Source of the DNA: Tillandsia leiboldiana
Lineage: Eukaryota > Streptophyta > Magnoliopsida > Poales > Bromeliaceae
Assembly: GCA_029204045.2 (NCBI GenBank)
Contig: JAQNDB010000547.1
Span: forward strand, 1 to 64,000
DNA: 64,000 nucleotides
Direction of reading: 5' to 3'
Below, piece by piece: positions 11,500 through 23,065 of the stretch (the stretch's first letter is position 1; the number at the start of each line of letters is the position of its first letter). Below the pieces are notes generated by a model. The model did no database searches. It was not told the DNA's origin and saw only the letters and a list, made by a program, of their open reading frames with translations. The position numbers and the translations under genes are program-made.

Positions 11500-11562
11500 G
11501 GGTCGAAACTGCGACCCGGGCTCGCTAACAGATCCGCCATCTGTACGGAAACTGCCGTACAG
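11500..11562 (-). other. Paired U5 hairpins, inner left LTR
   Basis: On the plus strand GGGTCG (11500-11505) pairs with CGACCC (11512-11517), and CTGTACGG (11541-11548) pairs with CCGTACAG (11555-11562). Both loops are AAACTG (CAGTTT on the sense strand). They lie at the very end of U5. The same pair is at 18569-18631 in the right LTR. Confidence 0.55.
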
Positions 11563-13735
11563 ACGAAGCGTCTAGCCTGCAAAAGACAAAAACTACAGCT
11601 ACACAGATATCAGAGCGGATAAAAAGCTGTACTATAAAATTCCTCAACTACAAAGTTGCTACAACACATAGCCTATCTCCCAAAATCAGATGATACAAAT
11701 AGAAGTCCACCTATACAACATCTACAAATCAAATGGGAGACAGCTAAACAGGAAACATAACCAACTCCCACAATCCGGGATGGTACATCTACCTCTCTCT
11801 AAAGTAACAATGCTGGTAGGGAACTATCGCGCGACTCCCTGTCCTCGGTCCGTCCAGTCAAGCACAGCAGGAACGGAAGAAAGCCTCAGCAACCTGTCAC
11901 CGACAAAGGGTGTGAGAACTACATCCTACAGTAGTTCTCAGCGGGTACCGTCTCCAAGAACCACGGTCTGCCCACTAAGTCTACCAGAGGCATAAGATAG
12001 AGAAAAGACTAATGATAAGATAAATAAGCTGGAAAAGAATCTACAGCTATCATGCCTCTATCTACTATGCTCAATAAGAAGAGACTATGGATGATGGTAT
12101 GCAGTCACTCACTGCTGACAATATGTCACAAGTACTAAGCCCAAGACGCTCTACTATGACACATGCTACGCCATCACTCTCTCAGTGTATCCCAAATCTC
12201 AGCGACTGCCCCACAGGGTCCAGTCGAGTCAAGCCTGCGCCCCCTGGTGTATCAACCAGGGTGTCCCAACGGACAAACTCGATATCTCACACAGTGACCC
12301 CATGGTAGCTCGGCCAGGGGTATCAAGCGACCTCTAGTATATGAACTAGGCGCATCATCGCAGCCTCGTCAGGCTCGGTATCATCATCGCAGCCTCATCA
12401 GGCTCGGAATCATCAACGCAGCCTCATCAGGCTCGGAATCATCAACGCACCCGGGGCGTGGTTCGAGGGGTGCGACCCCACCGAACTCAAGTATCTCATC
12501 AGTATCACTGTCTCACAAGTGGCTCCTGCAGGCTGTGGTCCTCGATCAAACAGATCGGTATCTCGATGCTCAAAGCACAAACTCAGTCGGAGAACCCTCC
12601 ACGACTCAATCTCACAACACAGACCCACTCAACGAAGGTACTACACAGCTGGGACCACCGTCTCTCCCACGGCTCCCACAACACAACTCCACTGAACTCA
12701 ACACTCAACTCACGGCCGGAGCTACTCCACGGCCAGATCTACGAAGGGTCCGAAACCAAGGGCGACTAACATCTACGTCCCCAAGAGAGAAAGCAGCCCT
12801 TAGAACCCAGATCACTCGAATCCGCTCGGGTGGATAAGTTTATAAGAAACCATGTCATTTATTTCAGAAAATCATTCGATCTGAGAGAAAGCCATCTTTA
12901 TAATGATTTTTAGGTTTTTTAGGAAAACCCTTTGAAATTAAGTTTTATGCCCAAGCCTCGAAGAGCTGATGCCTTCGTCCCAACGGACGAGAACAGACTC
13001 AGACAACCTTGCGAGGCTTGGAAGAAACATTGGCTGACTAAAATCATGTATTTATCCAAAAAGGTTCTGGGTTCAAGGTCCTGCTAACACACGTGCACCA
13101 CGATCCCAACCTGGTGGTGACGAGAAGAACAGTGGAAAGGAAAACCCCCGGGACCGCCATTTATCTGAAACGGCTCCCCAAAATGCTAACACTGGCCTAA
13201 CCCAGCCACCAGACCCCACTCGGCCCCCCGGGCCCGAGTGCAACACCCGTCCCACAACACTCTGACCACTCAGCCCACTACCCGGGCGAGGAAACTCTAA
13301 GTCCCGAAGGATATGAAAAGTGCGGGATGTCTAAAGCATAAAGGAACCTAGCCCAAATTAAGGTTCACAAATGGTCTGGTCAAACTCATGCACATATGAC
13401 GGGGGTGCTAGTTAAGTTCCAAGAAAACACTTAAACTAGCATTCAATCCTATCACAATAGAATTAGAAGAAAGTCCGTAGACTTGGAGAGAAAACCAACC
13501 CACCTCAGAAAGCCACCAATTGCTCGTCGACACTTGCAATTGGCTCAGCGGGCTTACCTTGCCTCCAAGGGGTCCGCACGCAACACGAAGCCCGATGCCA
13601 GAAACCGCACGCAAAACGGAGCACGCGGCGACCAACCACGCGACCGCGCGCTCCGTGGAAGCTAAAACCGCACCGCAAGCTGCCAGAAGCGAAGAAATCG
13701 CAAAAATCAATCCACACAGTCAAAACCGAGCATCC

Positions 13736-14425
13736 GACGGCGAAAAACAGCTTCCGTCGGCGAAAACAGCCTCGGTCAGCGAAAACCAGCGCCCGACGGC
13801 GAAAAACAGCACGCGGCGGCGAAAACAGCTCCGTCGGCGAAAAACTGCGCCCGACGGCGAAAAACAGCACGCGGCGGCGGAAAACAGCTCCGTCGGCGAA
13901 AAACTGCGCCCGACGGCGAAAAACAGCACGCGGCGGCGAAAACAGCTCCGTCGGCGAAAAACTGCGCCCAACGGCGAAAAACAGGCAAAATCTGCTAGCG
14001 AGACAGTTCGTGAAAACCCTGCGAAACTGCTCGCGAAAACCGCTCAAAATCTGCTCACAAACTGCTTGCAAAAACTGCTCAAAACCGGCTTGCGAAAACA
14101 GCTTGCGAAAATCTGCTCCGTCGACGAAAAACTGCGTCCGACGGCGAAAACAGCTCAAAAATCAGCTTGCGAAAATCCTGCGAAAACCGCTCGCCAAACA
14201 GCGGAAAACAGCGAAACCTGCGCGCGAAACCGCTTGCGAAAACTGCAGGCGAAAACTGCGAAAAACGGCTCCGTCGGCGAAAAACTGCGCCCGACGGCGA
14301 AAAACAGCGCGCGGCGGCGAAAAACAGCTCCGTCGGCGAAAACCAGCACCCGACGGCGAAAAACAGCTCGCGGCGGCGAAAAACAGCGGCCGACGGCGAC
14401 CAACGGGCTCCGACGGCGGAAAAAC
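13736..14425. repeat. CGACGGCGAAAA-type tandem repeats, inner left LTR
   Basis: Short units such as CCGTCGGCGAAAAACTGCG, CCGACGGCGAAAAACAGC and GCGGCGGCGAAAACAGC alternate, with a higher-order period near 57-60 bp in the first part. Degenerate GCTTGCGAAAAC versions fill 13985-14270. The unit lacks stops in several frames, so long overlapping open frames appear on both strands. The counterpart in the right LTR is 20806-21495. Confidence 0.75.
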
Positions 14426-14584
14426 GGCGCCGGCACGCAACCTGAGGTGTCGCCCGCCGTCCGGGAGCACGCCGAGCGTCCACCAGCCCTGCCCCGCGAC
14501 GAGGGAGACCCACCGCGCGGCACCAAGCCAAACCGCGCGGCGCAGGGGCTGCTGCGCGACGGTGGAGCGCGTCGCGCAGTGCCC

Positions 14585-15015
14585 CAGCGGCGCTGCGCGC
14601 GGCCGCGCGCAGCCCGCCGCGCGCGCGCGGCCGCTGCGCGCAGCCCGCAGCGCTGCGTGCAGCAGCGCGCGCCCGCGCGCCCGCGCACGCCTGCGCGCGG
14701 CCCTGCCGCGCGCGGCCCTGCCGCGCGCGGCCCTGCCGCGCGCGGCCCTGCCGCGCGCGGCCATGCCGCGCGCACCTGCGCGCGGCCAAGCGGTGCCGCG
14801 CGCACCTGCGCGCGGCCCTGCCGCGCGCGCCCGCGCGCGGCCATGCCGCGCGCGCCCGCGCGCGGCCATGCCGCGCACACCTGCGCACGGCCAAGCAGGG
14901 CCGCGCGCACCTGCGCGCGGCCCTACCGCGCGCGCCCGCGGCCGGCCAGGCAGCGCCGCGCGCACCTGCGCGCGGCCAGGCAGGGCCTGCCGCGCGCGCC
15001 TGCGCGCGGCCTGGC
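14585..15015. repeat. Extreme GC repeat block, inner left LTR
   Basis: Nearly pure G+C sequence built from CGCGCGG and CCTGCGCGCGGCC units. The 15-bp unit CCCTGCCGCGCGCGG is repeated four times at 14701-14760, followed by ~30-bp units such as CCGCGCGCACCTGCGCGCGG. The right LTR (21655-21985) lacks the fourfold 15-bp run, which explains most of the 100-bp LTR length difference. Confidence 0.75.
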
Positions 15016-15016
15016 A

Positions 15017-15098
15017 GCGCCGCGTGCAGCACTTTGCTGCACGCGGCGCCGCGCCCAGCGGCACCTCGCCGCAGGGTGCTGCCAACAGCAGCACCCTG
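15017..15098 (-). other. Two strong hairpins in the transcribed part of the inner left LTR
   Basis: Hairpin 1: GCGCCGCGTGCAGCA (15017-15031) pairs perfectly with TGCTGCACGCGGCGC (15035-15049) across a 3-nt loop. Hairpin 2: CAGGGTGCTGC (15072-15082) pairs with GCAGCACCCTG (15088-15098) across a 5-nt loop. They lie downstream of the TATA box on the sense (minus) strand, so they would be in the RNA leader. Both recur in the right LTR and in LTR C. Confidence 0.65.
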
Positions 15099-15479
15099 GC
15101 GCCGCGCGTGCGCCGTTGCGCGCGCGCGCGGCCGACGGCGACGGCAAAAGAATCGAAAAAAAGGCCCCGATAAAACCGATAAATCCCCAAAAATCCAATC
15201 GCTCCAAAAATCCAATTTTTAGCATTTAAAATCCAATTATAAAAATCCCTAAAGCTCGAAAACTCCAAGAAACCTCAAAAAGAGAAATTGCTTACCTCGA
15301 TGACGCTCGCCGCACGCCCACGAGCTCCAAGCGGCCTCCAATGGCGAGTCCAAAAATCCAAGATCGGCTCAAAACTCCTTTTCCTTCATCTTCTTCCTTT
15401 TTCTTCTCTTTTCTTTTCCTTTCTTTCTTTCTCTCTTTCTTTCTTTCTTTTTCCTGCTGCAGAGGGTGGGTGGCTGGTG

Positions 15480-15489
15480 CTTTTATAAA
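15480..15489 (-). promoter_or_regulatory. TATA box of inner left LTR
   Basis: The minus strand reads GCTTTATAAAAGCACC, followed downstream by a GA-rich tract. The identical site is in the right LTR at 22449-22458 and a close relative in LTR C at 63388-63398. Confidence 0.65.
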
Positions 15490-15544
15490 GCAAAAGCTTT
15501 ATTAATTAAATCCATTAATTAATTAACTCCAAAAACTCCAACTC

Positions 15545-16105
15545 CAACTCACTTTTTGCCTTCGGGCTCTCCGCCGCTGCCCGGAACCTCCCGAACTCCG
15601 CTGTAAATCGAAAATACACGCGCTCACAGCTTTTTCTCTTCAAAAAGCTCATCCGTTGAGGCGGGGTGCTCAAATCAATTACCGGCTCCAAAATTGCCTG
15701 TTCCGACTCACTTTTTGCCTCCGGGTCCTCCGCGTCAGTCCGGAACCTCCCGAACCTCGCTGTAAATCAAAAGTACACGTGTCCACAGCTTTTTCTCCTC
15801 AAAAAGCTTATCCGTTGAGTCGGGGTGCTCAAATCAATTACCGGCTCCAAAATTGCCAGTTCCGACTCACTTTTTGCCTCCGGGTCCTCCGCGTCAGTCC
15901 GGAACCTCCCGAACCTCGCTGTAAATCAAAAGTACACGTGTCCATAGCTTTTTCTCCTCAAAAAGCTTATCCGTTGAGTCGGGGTGCTCAAATCAAATAC
16001 CGGCTCCAAAACTGCCAGTTCCGACTCACTTTTTGCCTCCGGGTCCTCCGCGTCAGTCCGGAACCTCCCGAACCTCGCTGTAAATCAAAAGTACACCTGT
16101 TCCAA
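15545..16105 (-). repeat. 159-bp U3 tandem repeats, inner left LTR
   Basis: About three and a half units. The marker CCGTTGAG occurs at 15653, 15812 and 15971, exactly 159 bp apart. Each unit carries a GAACCTCCCGAACCTCGCTG segment and an ACTCACTTTTTGCCTCCGGG segment. The array lies just upstream of the TATA box on the sense (minus) strand, where an enhancer would be. Because 159 is divisible by three, the opposite strand stays open for 264 codons (15656-16450); the repeating 53-residue product has no recognisable domain, so I do not call a gene. Confidence 0.75.
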
Positions 16106-16329
16106 GTGTTCCCGGATTTCCGGCACTCCACGGTGAAGTCGGAAATTCCCAATCTCATCCTCAATCGGCCTACAAAGCCCGGAAAAACCCCGAATCGAGC
16201 TGGAGCTTCCGCGTTGATCCGAGTCAACCCGGCATCAACTGTAAACTCAAATGCAACATGCTCAAGGAATCTCTCTGCTCCAAGCCATCTGTGTGGTCGG
16301 CGCGCTATCCAAAGCCCCGGTACTCTACA

Positions 16330-16340
16330 TTCTCCCCTCC
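16330..16340 (-). other. Polypurine tract of inner element
   Basis: The minus strand reads GGAGGGGAGAA directly before the LTR start TGTAGAGTACC. This is where plus-strand DNA synthesis would be primed. Just upstream on the minus strand is the FEDETF-coding motif followed by a stop, the usual end of gypsy pol. Confidence 0.75.
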
Positions 16341-17632
16341 TTCAAAAGGTTTCGTCCTCGAAACCAAAACACACACCCTACCACAAGAAACCCACATCAG
16401 GAATATTATCAACTCCAACTCTATCTCAAAAGAAAAGCAACCGAAAATAGCGAAAGTCCGAAATTTCCAAAGGACCGATGCCTTCACCCCGATCAAACAA
16501 GAACCGGTTCCCGCATCGCCTCCATTTCTGGAGTAGTCCTTTGAAATTTTTCATTCCGCTGCTATTTTCGGCGTTAAAACGGGAAAACAAGGAGAGAGAG
16601 ATGTTGAAGCTGCCCCCGCTGTGGCCGCCACCCAAAACCACAATCCACCAACTCAACCATGTAGGGGTGCAAAACTCTGATCTCAACCACTAGGAAAGGA
16701 AGTCATACCAAGTACCAAGCGATCCGCTAACCTGGCGCCCACCAATCAGCAACCCAAACTCATCCTCTCGGCTCTCAGGTGGTCGCTCTAACTCAACATG
16801 CAGGCACCACCGAACCCTCACTGGGTAACACCAACCGTAAATTCCATAACTCCACAAGCAAGAATTTCTTCGGTTGCTTCTGATAGCTCAAATCCTTGTT
16901 CGACCCCAACGAAGAAAAGCTGATAAAGTGCGAGGATACAATTACACTTCCTCCTATCCGACGAAAATCACGGTCCAAACTCCCCGCGTAAACTCAAGTC
17001 TATAACATAAACCTCTGCGGCTGGTGGCTTCCAAAAATCGAAGTCTCCAAAAAGGCAAAAACTCCCCCGTTGCTCCTTAGCAACCAAAACAATCAAGTTC
17101 CGCAGGTACATCCCTCGATTAGGCAACCAACAACTCCCCTCTTGGAGTTGCTGCCCTATCCTCCAGTGATCTTGAAGCTCTAAGCCACTTCGGAAATAAA
17201 TCCAAATGTCCACGACGGGTCCGGCTGCTAACCCGTTCAAACACAGCTGGAGAACTCGATTCTTCGAATACTAACAATCACAGGCCTCAGTCAATCCACT
17301 TGACCGCAAGGCAAGCACAAAAAGCCCCTACCGGGTTCTGAACACTAACCAGGCACAACCCCGGCTGCAAGGTTCCATAACCATGTCGACCACTAACTCG
17401 GTCTCCAATCCAGTATCCTGGCGCCTCGACTGCCGAGAACCTCCAGGTCTCTATCTCCTCTGAGGCACATGACCCTGAGGCTGGCACCATGGCAACCTCG
17501 ATCCAGTCCACTATCCCGAAATCAGGCATCACTGGAAGACTCTCTCTCTGGAGCTGGTCCCTCGATCTCCGTCCCTCCTGGACGTGATCAGTGATCCTCG
17601 GTCAATCCATCGCACATGCCCAATCGCTGCAT
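16341..17632 (-). other. Inner element interior without recognisable genes
   Basis: Apart from the pol-end motif FEDETF near 16350-16370 (minus strand), only short open frames of 60-90 codons are present and I recognise none of them. No protease DSG/DTG, RT FxDD, RNase H or integrase motif is visible. The stretch is probably decayed gag-pol spacer or unrelated captured sequence. Confidence 0.5.
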
Positions 17633-18288
17633 CTACGGTCGGCACTCGCCGAAAATACACAATGAGATAGATATCCAGGTGCAGTCCCCTCTCAACATAA
17701 ACGACCCCGCAGCCTCAACCTGGGTGACAAGGGGCCCACTGCTCAACCATCGCGGAAACTCGCTCTCGGTGGTCCAACAGGACGAACCCGACGCCACCAA
17801 CTCTCGGCGTCCCAAACGAAAGGCGCAAGATCCCGCGCCCTGATGCTTTTCCTGGATGAACAATCCTTGAACAGCTTTTCCATAGCAGCGATCCAGTTCT
17901 CGGCCTCCCAAGGCCCCCAACTTAAATCCCAGAATCTGCAGGGGATGGGACTGGATGAAGTAGAATAACCGGTTGGCAACCTCTCGCTGCTCCTGCACCA
18001 TCAGTGGTGCGACCAGGGTCGAAATCGTCAAAGTCGCGGCTGGAGTACTACTGGCGATACCCCGGGAGATGCTCTCAGCTCAAACATGCGCAACACACGC
18101 TCCATGTTCCTCTCCTGGCACTGCAACGCCTCCGACATCTGGGCCCCCTGAGCCCGCAGATCCTGTACCTCACCCTGCCTAGCCTGCTCGGCAGCCCGCC
18201 GTCCGGGCTCCTCAGCTGAGGTCAAACGCCCGCTCGTCGCTGCACGACGTCTCGGCGGCATCGCAAGTAGCTGAAACAAAACAAACAT
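17633..18288 (-). pseudogene. Broken Ty3/gypsy gag of inner element
   Basis: On the minus strand a start codon at 18288 opens a frame beginning MPPRRRAATSG, a typical gypsy Gag start, with a Glu/Arg/Gln-rich helical stretch after it. This frame stops at 18028. Downstream, two other frames carry the Gag core: one has LVAPLMVQEQREVANRLFYF, the other (17743-17979) has AENWIAAMEKLFKDC and DAESWWRRV, matching the capsid-domain motif around a conserved WW. At least two frameshifts separate these parts, and no CCHC knuckle follows. Gag would normally form the particle; this copy cannot. Confidence 0.7.
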
Positions 18289-18536
18289 CAGGACACAACA
18301 ACCATACGACCCAATCCAGCGAGAGTCTAAAATTTGTTATCCTTCCTAAAGTATTATGTTGTCTGCAGCCAACATAATCACTTTGAGAGAATAACATATC
18401 AAATCACTCATCCCAACCCGAGGGAGAGGTAAAAACTCAATCTGGACTCTCGCTAAAAGTCACGACTCTCACGTAGTCATCTTAATGTCCAACCACAAGC
18501 CTAGGGTTTCTAAGTCCTCAATGACCTATAACCTAG

Positions 18537-18548
18537 GCTCTGATACCA
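18537..18548 (-). other. Primer-binding site of inner element (tRNA-iMet)
   Basis: The minus strand reads TGGTATCAGAGC, complementary to the 3' end of plant initiator-Met tRNA, eight bases inside the 5' LTR (right LTR, ending GGGGCGTGACA at 18557). Confidence 0.85.
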
Positions 18549-20805
18549 CTCTAATCTGTCACGCCCCGGGGTCGAAACTGCGACCCGGGCTCGCTAACAG
18601 ATCCGCCATCTGTACGGAAACTGCCGTACAGACGAAGCGTCTAGCCTGCAAAAGACAAAAACTACAGCTACACAGATATCAGAGCGGATAAAAAGCTGTA
18701 CTATAAAATTCCTCAACTACAAAGTTGCTACAACACATAGCCTATCTCCCAAAATCAGATGATACAAATAGAAGTCCACCTATACAACATCTACAAATCC
18801 AAATGGGAGACAGCTAAACAGGAAACATAACCAACTCCCACAATCCGGGATGGTACATCTACCTCTCTCTAAAGTAACAATGCTGGTAGGGAACTATCGC
18901 GCGACTCCCTGTCCTCGGTCCGTCCAGTCAAGCACAGCAGGAACGGAAGAAAGCCTCAGCAACCTGTCACCGACAGAGGGTGTGAGAACTACATCCTACA
19001 GTAGTTCTCAGCGGGTACCGTCTCCAAGAACCACGGTCTGCCCACTAAGTCTACCAGAGGCATAAGATAGAGAAAAGACTGATGATAAGATAAATAAGCT
19101 GGAAAAGAATCTACAGCTATCATGCCTCTATCTACTATGCTCAATAAGAAGAGACTATGGATGATGGTATGCAGTCACTCACTGCTGACAATATGTCACA
19201 AGTACTAAGCCCAAGACGCTCTACTATGACACATGCTACGCCATCACTCTCTCAGTGTATCCCAAATCTCAGCGACTGCCCCACAGGGTCCAGTCGAGTC
19301 AAGCCTGCGCCCCCTGGTGTATCAACCAGGGTGTCCCAACGGACAAACTCGATATCTCACACAGTGACCCCATGGTAGCTCGGCCAGGGGTATCAAGCGA
19401 CCTCTAGTATATGAACTAGGCGCATCATCGCAGCCTCGTCAGGCTCGGTATCATCATCGCAGCCTCATCAGGCTCGGAATCATCAACGCAGCCTCATCAG
19501 GCTCGGAATCATCAACGCACCCGGGGCGTGGTTCGAGGGGTGCGACCCCACCGAACTCAAGTATCTCATCAGTATCACTGTCTCACAAGTGGCTCCTGTA
19601 GGCTGTGGTCCTCGATCAAACAGATCGGTATCTCGATGCTCAAAGCACAAACTCAGTCGGAGAACCCTCCACGACTCAATCTCACAACACAGACCCACTC
19701 AACGAAGGTACTACACAGCTGGGACCACCGTCTCTCCCACGGCTCCCACAACACAACTCCACTGAACTCAACACTCAACTCACGGCCGGAGCTACTCCAC
19801 GGCCAGATCTACGAAGGGTCCGAAACCCAGGGCGACTAACATCTACGTCCCCAAGAGAGAAAGCAGCCCTTAGAACCCAGATCACTCAAATCCGCTCGGG
19901 TGGATAAGTTTATAAGAAACCATGTCATTTATTTCAGAAAATCATTCGATCTGAGAGAAAGCCATCTTTATAATGATTTTTAGTCTTTTTAGGAAAACCC
20001 TTTGAAATTAAGTTTTATGCCCAAGCCTCGAAGAGCTGATGCCTTCGTCCCAACGGACGAGAACAGACTCAGACAACCTTGCGAGGCTTGGAAGAAACAT
20101 TGGCTGACTAAAATCATGTATTTATCCAAAAAGGTTCTGGGTTCAAGGTCCTGCTAACACACGTGCACCACGATCCCAACCTGGTGGTGACGAGAAGAAC
20201 AGTGGAAAGGAAAACCCCCGGGACCGCCGTTTATCTGAAACGGCTCCCCAAAATGCTAACACTGGCCTAACCCAGCCACCAGACCCCACTCGGCCCCCCG
20301 GGCCCGAGTGCAACACCCGTCCCACAACACTCTGACCACTCAGCCCACTACCCAGGCGAGGAAACTCTAAGTCCCGAAGGATATGAAAAGTGCGGGATGT
20401 CTAAAGCATAAAGGAACCTAGCCCAAATTAAGGTTCACAAATGGTCTGGTCAAACTCATGCACATATGACGGGGGTGCTAGTTAAGTTCCAAGAAAACAC
20501 TTAAACTAGCATGCAATCCTATCACAATAGAATTAGAAGAAAGTCCGTAGACTTGGAGAGAAAACCAACCCACCTCAGAAAGACACCAATTGCTCGTCGA
20601 CACTTGCAATTGGCTCAGCGGGCTTACCTGGCCTCCAAGGGGTCCGCACGCAACACGAAGCCCGATGCCAGAAACCGCACGCAAAACGGAGCACGCGGCG
20701 ACCAACCACGCGACCGCGCGCTCCGCGGAAGCTAAAACCGCACCGCAAGCTGCAAGAAGCGAAGAAATCGCAAAAATCAATCCACACAGTCAAAACCGAG
20801 CATCC

Positions 20806-21495
20806 GATGGCGAAAAACAGCTTCCGTCGGCGAAAACAGCCTCCGTCAGCGAAAACCAGCGCCCGACGGCGAAAAACAGCACGCGGCGGCGAAAACAGCT
20901 CCGTCGGCGAAAAACTGCGCCCGACGGCGAAAAACAGCACGCGACGGCGAAAACAGCTCCGTCGGCGAAAAACTGCGCCCGACGGCGAAAAACAGCACGC
21001 GGCGGCGAAAACAGCTCCGTCGGCGAAAAACTGCGCCCGACGGCGAAAAACAGGCAAAATCTGCTAGCGAGACAGTTCGCGAAAACCCTGCGAAACTGCT
21101 CGCGAAAACCGCTCAAAATCTGCTCACAAACTGCTTGCAAAAACTGCTCAAAACCGGCTTGCGAAAACAGCTTGCGAAAATCTGCTCCGTCGGCGAAAAA
21201 CTGCGTCCGACGGCGAAAACAGCTCAAAAATCAGCTTGCGAAAATCCTGCGAAAACCGCTCGCCAAACAGCGGAAAACAGCGAAACCTGCGCGCGAAAAC
21301 CGCTTGCGAAAACTGCCGGCGAAAACTGCGAAAAACGGCTCCATCGGCGAAAAAACTGCGCCCGACGGCGAAAAACAGCGCGCGGCGGCGAAAAACAGCT
21401 CCGTCGGCGAAAACCAGCGCCCGACGGCGAAAAACAGCTCGCGGCGGCGAAAAACAGCGGCCGACGGCGACCAACGGGCTCCGACGGCGGAAAAA
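20806..21495. repeat. CGACGGCGAAAA-type tandem repeats, inner right LTR
   Basis: Counterpart of 13736-14425, with the same order of units and a few base changes. A 533-codon plus-strand open frame (20590-22191) crosses this and the GC block. It is antisense to the LTR and consists of Ala/Arg-rich or Lys/Thr-rich repeats. Confidence 0.7.
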
Positions 21496-21654
21496 CGGCG
21501 CCGGCACGCAACCCGAGGTGTCGCCCGCCGTCCGGGAGCACGCCGAGCGTCCACCAGCCCTGCCGCGCGACGAGGGAGACCCACCGCGCGGCACCAAGCC
21601 AAACCGCGCGGCGCAGGGGCTGCTGCGCGACGCTGGAGAGCGTCGCGCAGTGCC

Positions 21655-21985
21655 CCAGCGGCGCTGCGCGCGGCCGCGCGCAGCCCGCCGCGCGCGCGGC
21701 CGCTGCGCGCAGCCCGCAGCGCTGCGCGCAGCAGCGCGGGCCCGCGCGCCCGCGCGGCCATGCCGCGCGCACCTGCGCGCGGCCAAGCGGTGCGCGCGCA
21801 CCTGCGCGCGGCCCGGCCGCGCGCGCCCGCGCGCGGCCATGCCGCGCGTACCTGCGCGCTGCCATGCCGCGCGTACCTGCGCGGGGCCAAGCAGGGCCGC
21901 GCGCGCCCGCGCGCGGCCAGGCAGCGCCGCGCGCACCTGCGCGCGGCCAGGCAGGGCCTGCCGAGCGCGCCTGCGCGCGGCCTGG
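21655..21985. repeat. GC repeat block, inner right LTR
   Basis: Counterpart of 14585-15015 but shorter; the fourfold CCCTGCCGCGCGCGG run is absent. Units of CCTGCGCGCGGCC type remain. Confidence 0.7.
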
Positions 21986-21987
21986 CA

Positions 21988-22069
21988 GCGCCGCGTGCAG
22001 CACTTTGCTGCACGCGGCGCCGCGCCCAGCGGCACCTCGCCGCAGGGTGCTGCCAACAGCAGCACCCTG
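21988..22069 (-). other. Two strong hairpins, inner right LTR
   Basis: The 15-bp stem with 3-nt loop is at 21988-22020 and the 11-bp stem with 5-nt loop at 22043-22069. Both are unchanged from the left LTR although flanking GC repeats differ. Confidence 0.65.
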
Positions 22070-22448
22070 GCGCCGCGCGTGCGCCGTTGGGCGCGCGCGG
22101 CCGACGGCGACGGCAAAAGAATCAGAAAAAAGGCCCCGATAAAACCGATAAATCCCCAAAAATCCAATCGCTCCAAAAATCCAATTTTTAGCATTTAAAA
22201 TCCAATTATAAAAATCCCTAAAGCTCGAAAACTCCAAGAAACTTCAAAAAGAGAAATTGCTTACCTCGACGACGCTCGCCGCACGCCCACGAGCTCCACG
22301 CGGCCTCCAATGGCGAGTCCAAAAATCCAAGATCGGCTCAAAACTCCTTTTCCTTCATCTTCTTCCTTTTTCTTCTCTTTTCTTTTCCTTTCTTTCTTTC
22401 TCTCTTTCTTTCTTTCTTTTTCCTGCTACAGAGGGTGGGTGGCTGGTG

Positions 22449-22458
22449 CTTTTATAAA
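22449..22458 (-). promoter_or_regulatory. TATA box of inner right (5') LTR
   Basis: The minus strand reads GCTTTATAAAAGCACC. This is the promoter expected to transcribe the inner element, with U3 at 22459-23298 and a transcribed LTR part of about 3.9 kb. Confidence 0.65.
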
Positions 22459-22514
22459 GCAAAAGCTTTATTAATTAAATCCATTAATTAATTAACTCCA
22501 AAAACTCCAACTCC

Positions 22515-23065
22515 AACTCACTTTTTGCCTTCGGGCTCTCCGCCGCTGCCCGGAACCTCCCGAACTCCGCTGTAAATCGAAAATACACGCGCTCACAGCT
22601 TTTTCTCTTCAAAAAGCTCATCCGTTGAGGCGGGGTGCTCAAATCAATTACCGGCTCCAAAATTGCCAGTTCCAACTCACTTTTTGCCTCCGGGTCCTCC
22701 GCGTCAGTCCGGAACCTCCCGAACCTCGCTGTAAATCAAAAGTACACGTGTCCACAGCTTTTTCTCCTCAAAAAGCTTATCCATTGAGTCGGGGTGCTCA
22801 AATCAATTACCGGCTCCAAAATTGCCAGTTCCGACTCACTTTTTGCCTCCGGGTCCTCCGCGTCAGTCCGGAACCTCCCGAACCTCGCTGTAAATCAAAA
22901 GTACACATGTCCACAGCTTTTTCTCCTCAAAAAGCTTATCCGTTGAGTCGGGGTGCTCAAATCAAATACCGGCTCCAAAACTGCCAGTTCCGACTCACTT
23001 TTTGCCTCCGGGTCCTCCGCGTCAGTCCGGAACCTCCCGAACCTCGCTGTAAATCAAAGGTACAC
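22515..23065 (-). repeat. 159-bp U3 tandem repeats, inner right LTR
   Basis: CCGTTGAG or CCATTGAG markers occur at 22622, 22781 and 22940, exactly 159 bp apart, upstream of the TATA box on the minus strand. The antisense frame 22625-23389 is open (254 codons), as in the left LTR. Confidence 0.75.

Larger units (their letters stand above)
11488..16329 (-). repeat. Inner element, 3' LTR (left copy)
   Basis: Reading along the minus strand from 16329: U3 with 159-bp repeats (to about 15545), a TATA box (15480-15489), a GA-rich start (the CTTTCTTTC tract 15390-15455), a GAGGTAAGC junction near 15295, two strong hairpins (15017-15098), a GC repeat block, repeats of CGACGGCGAAAA type, a three-unit 29-bp repeat (cores at 12361, 12390 and 12419) and the paired U5 hairpins (11500-11562). 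It differs from the right LTR mainly by repeat number in the GC block; elsewhere differences are scattered single bases. Confidence 0.92.

Noticed and set aside
13520..15229. 569-codon plus-strand frame as a protein gene
   Set aside because: Low-complexity Lys/Thr- then Ala/Arg-rich translation of GC repeats, antisense to the LTR, overlapped by equally long frames on the other strand.
15656..16450. 264-codon frame with a 53-residue repeat as a repeat protein
   Set aside because: It is the antisense reading of a 159-bp U3 repeat; openness follows from the period being a multiple of three. No domain recognised.
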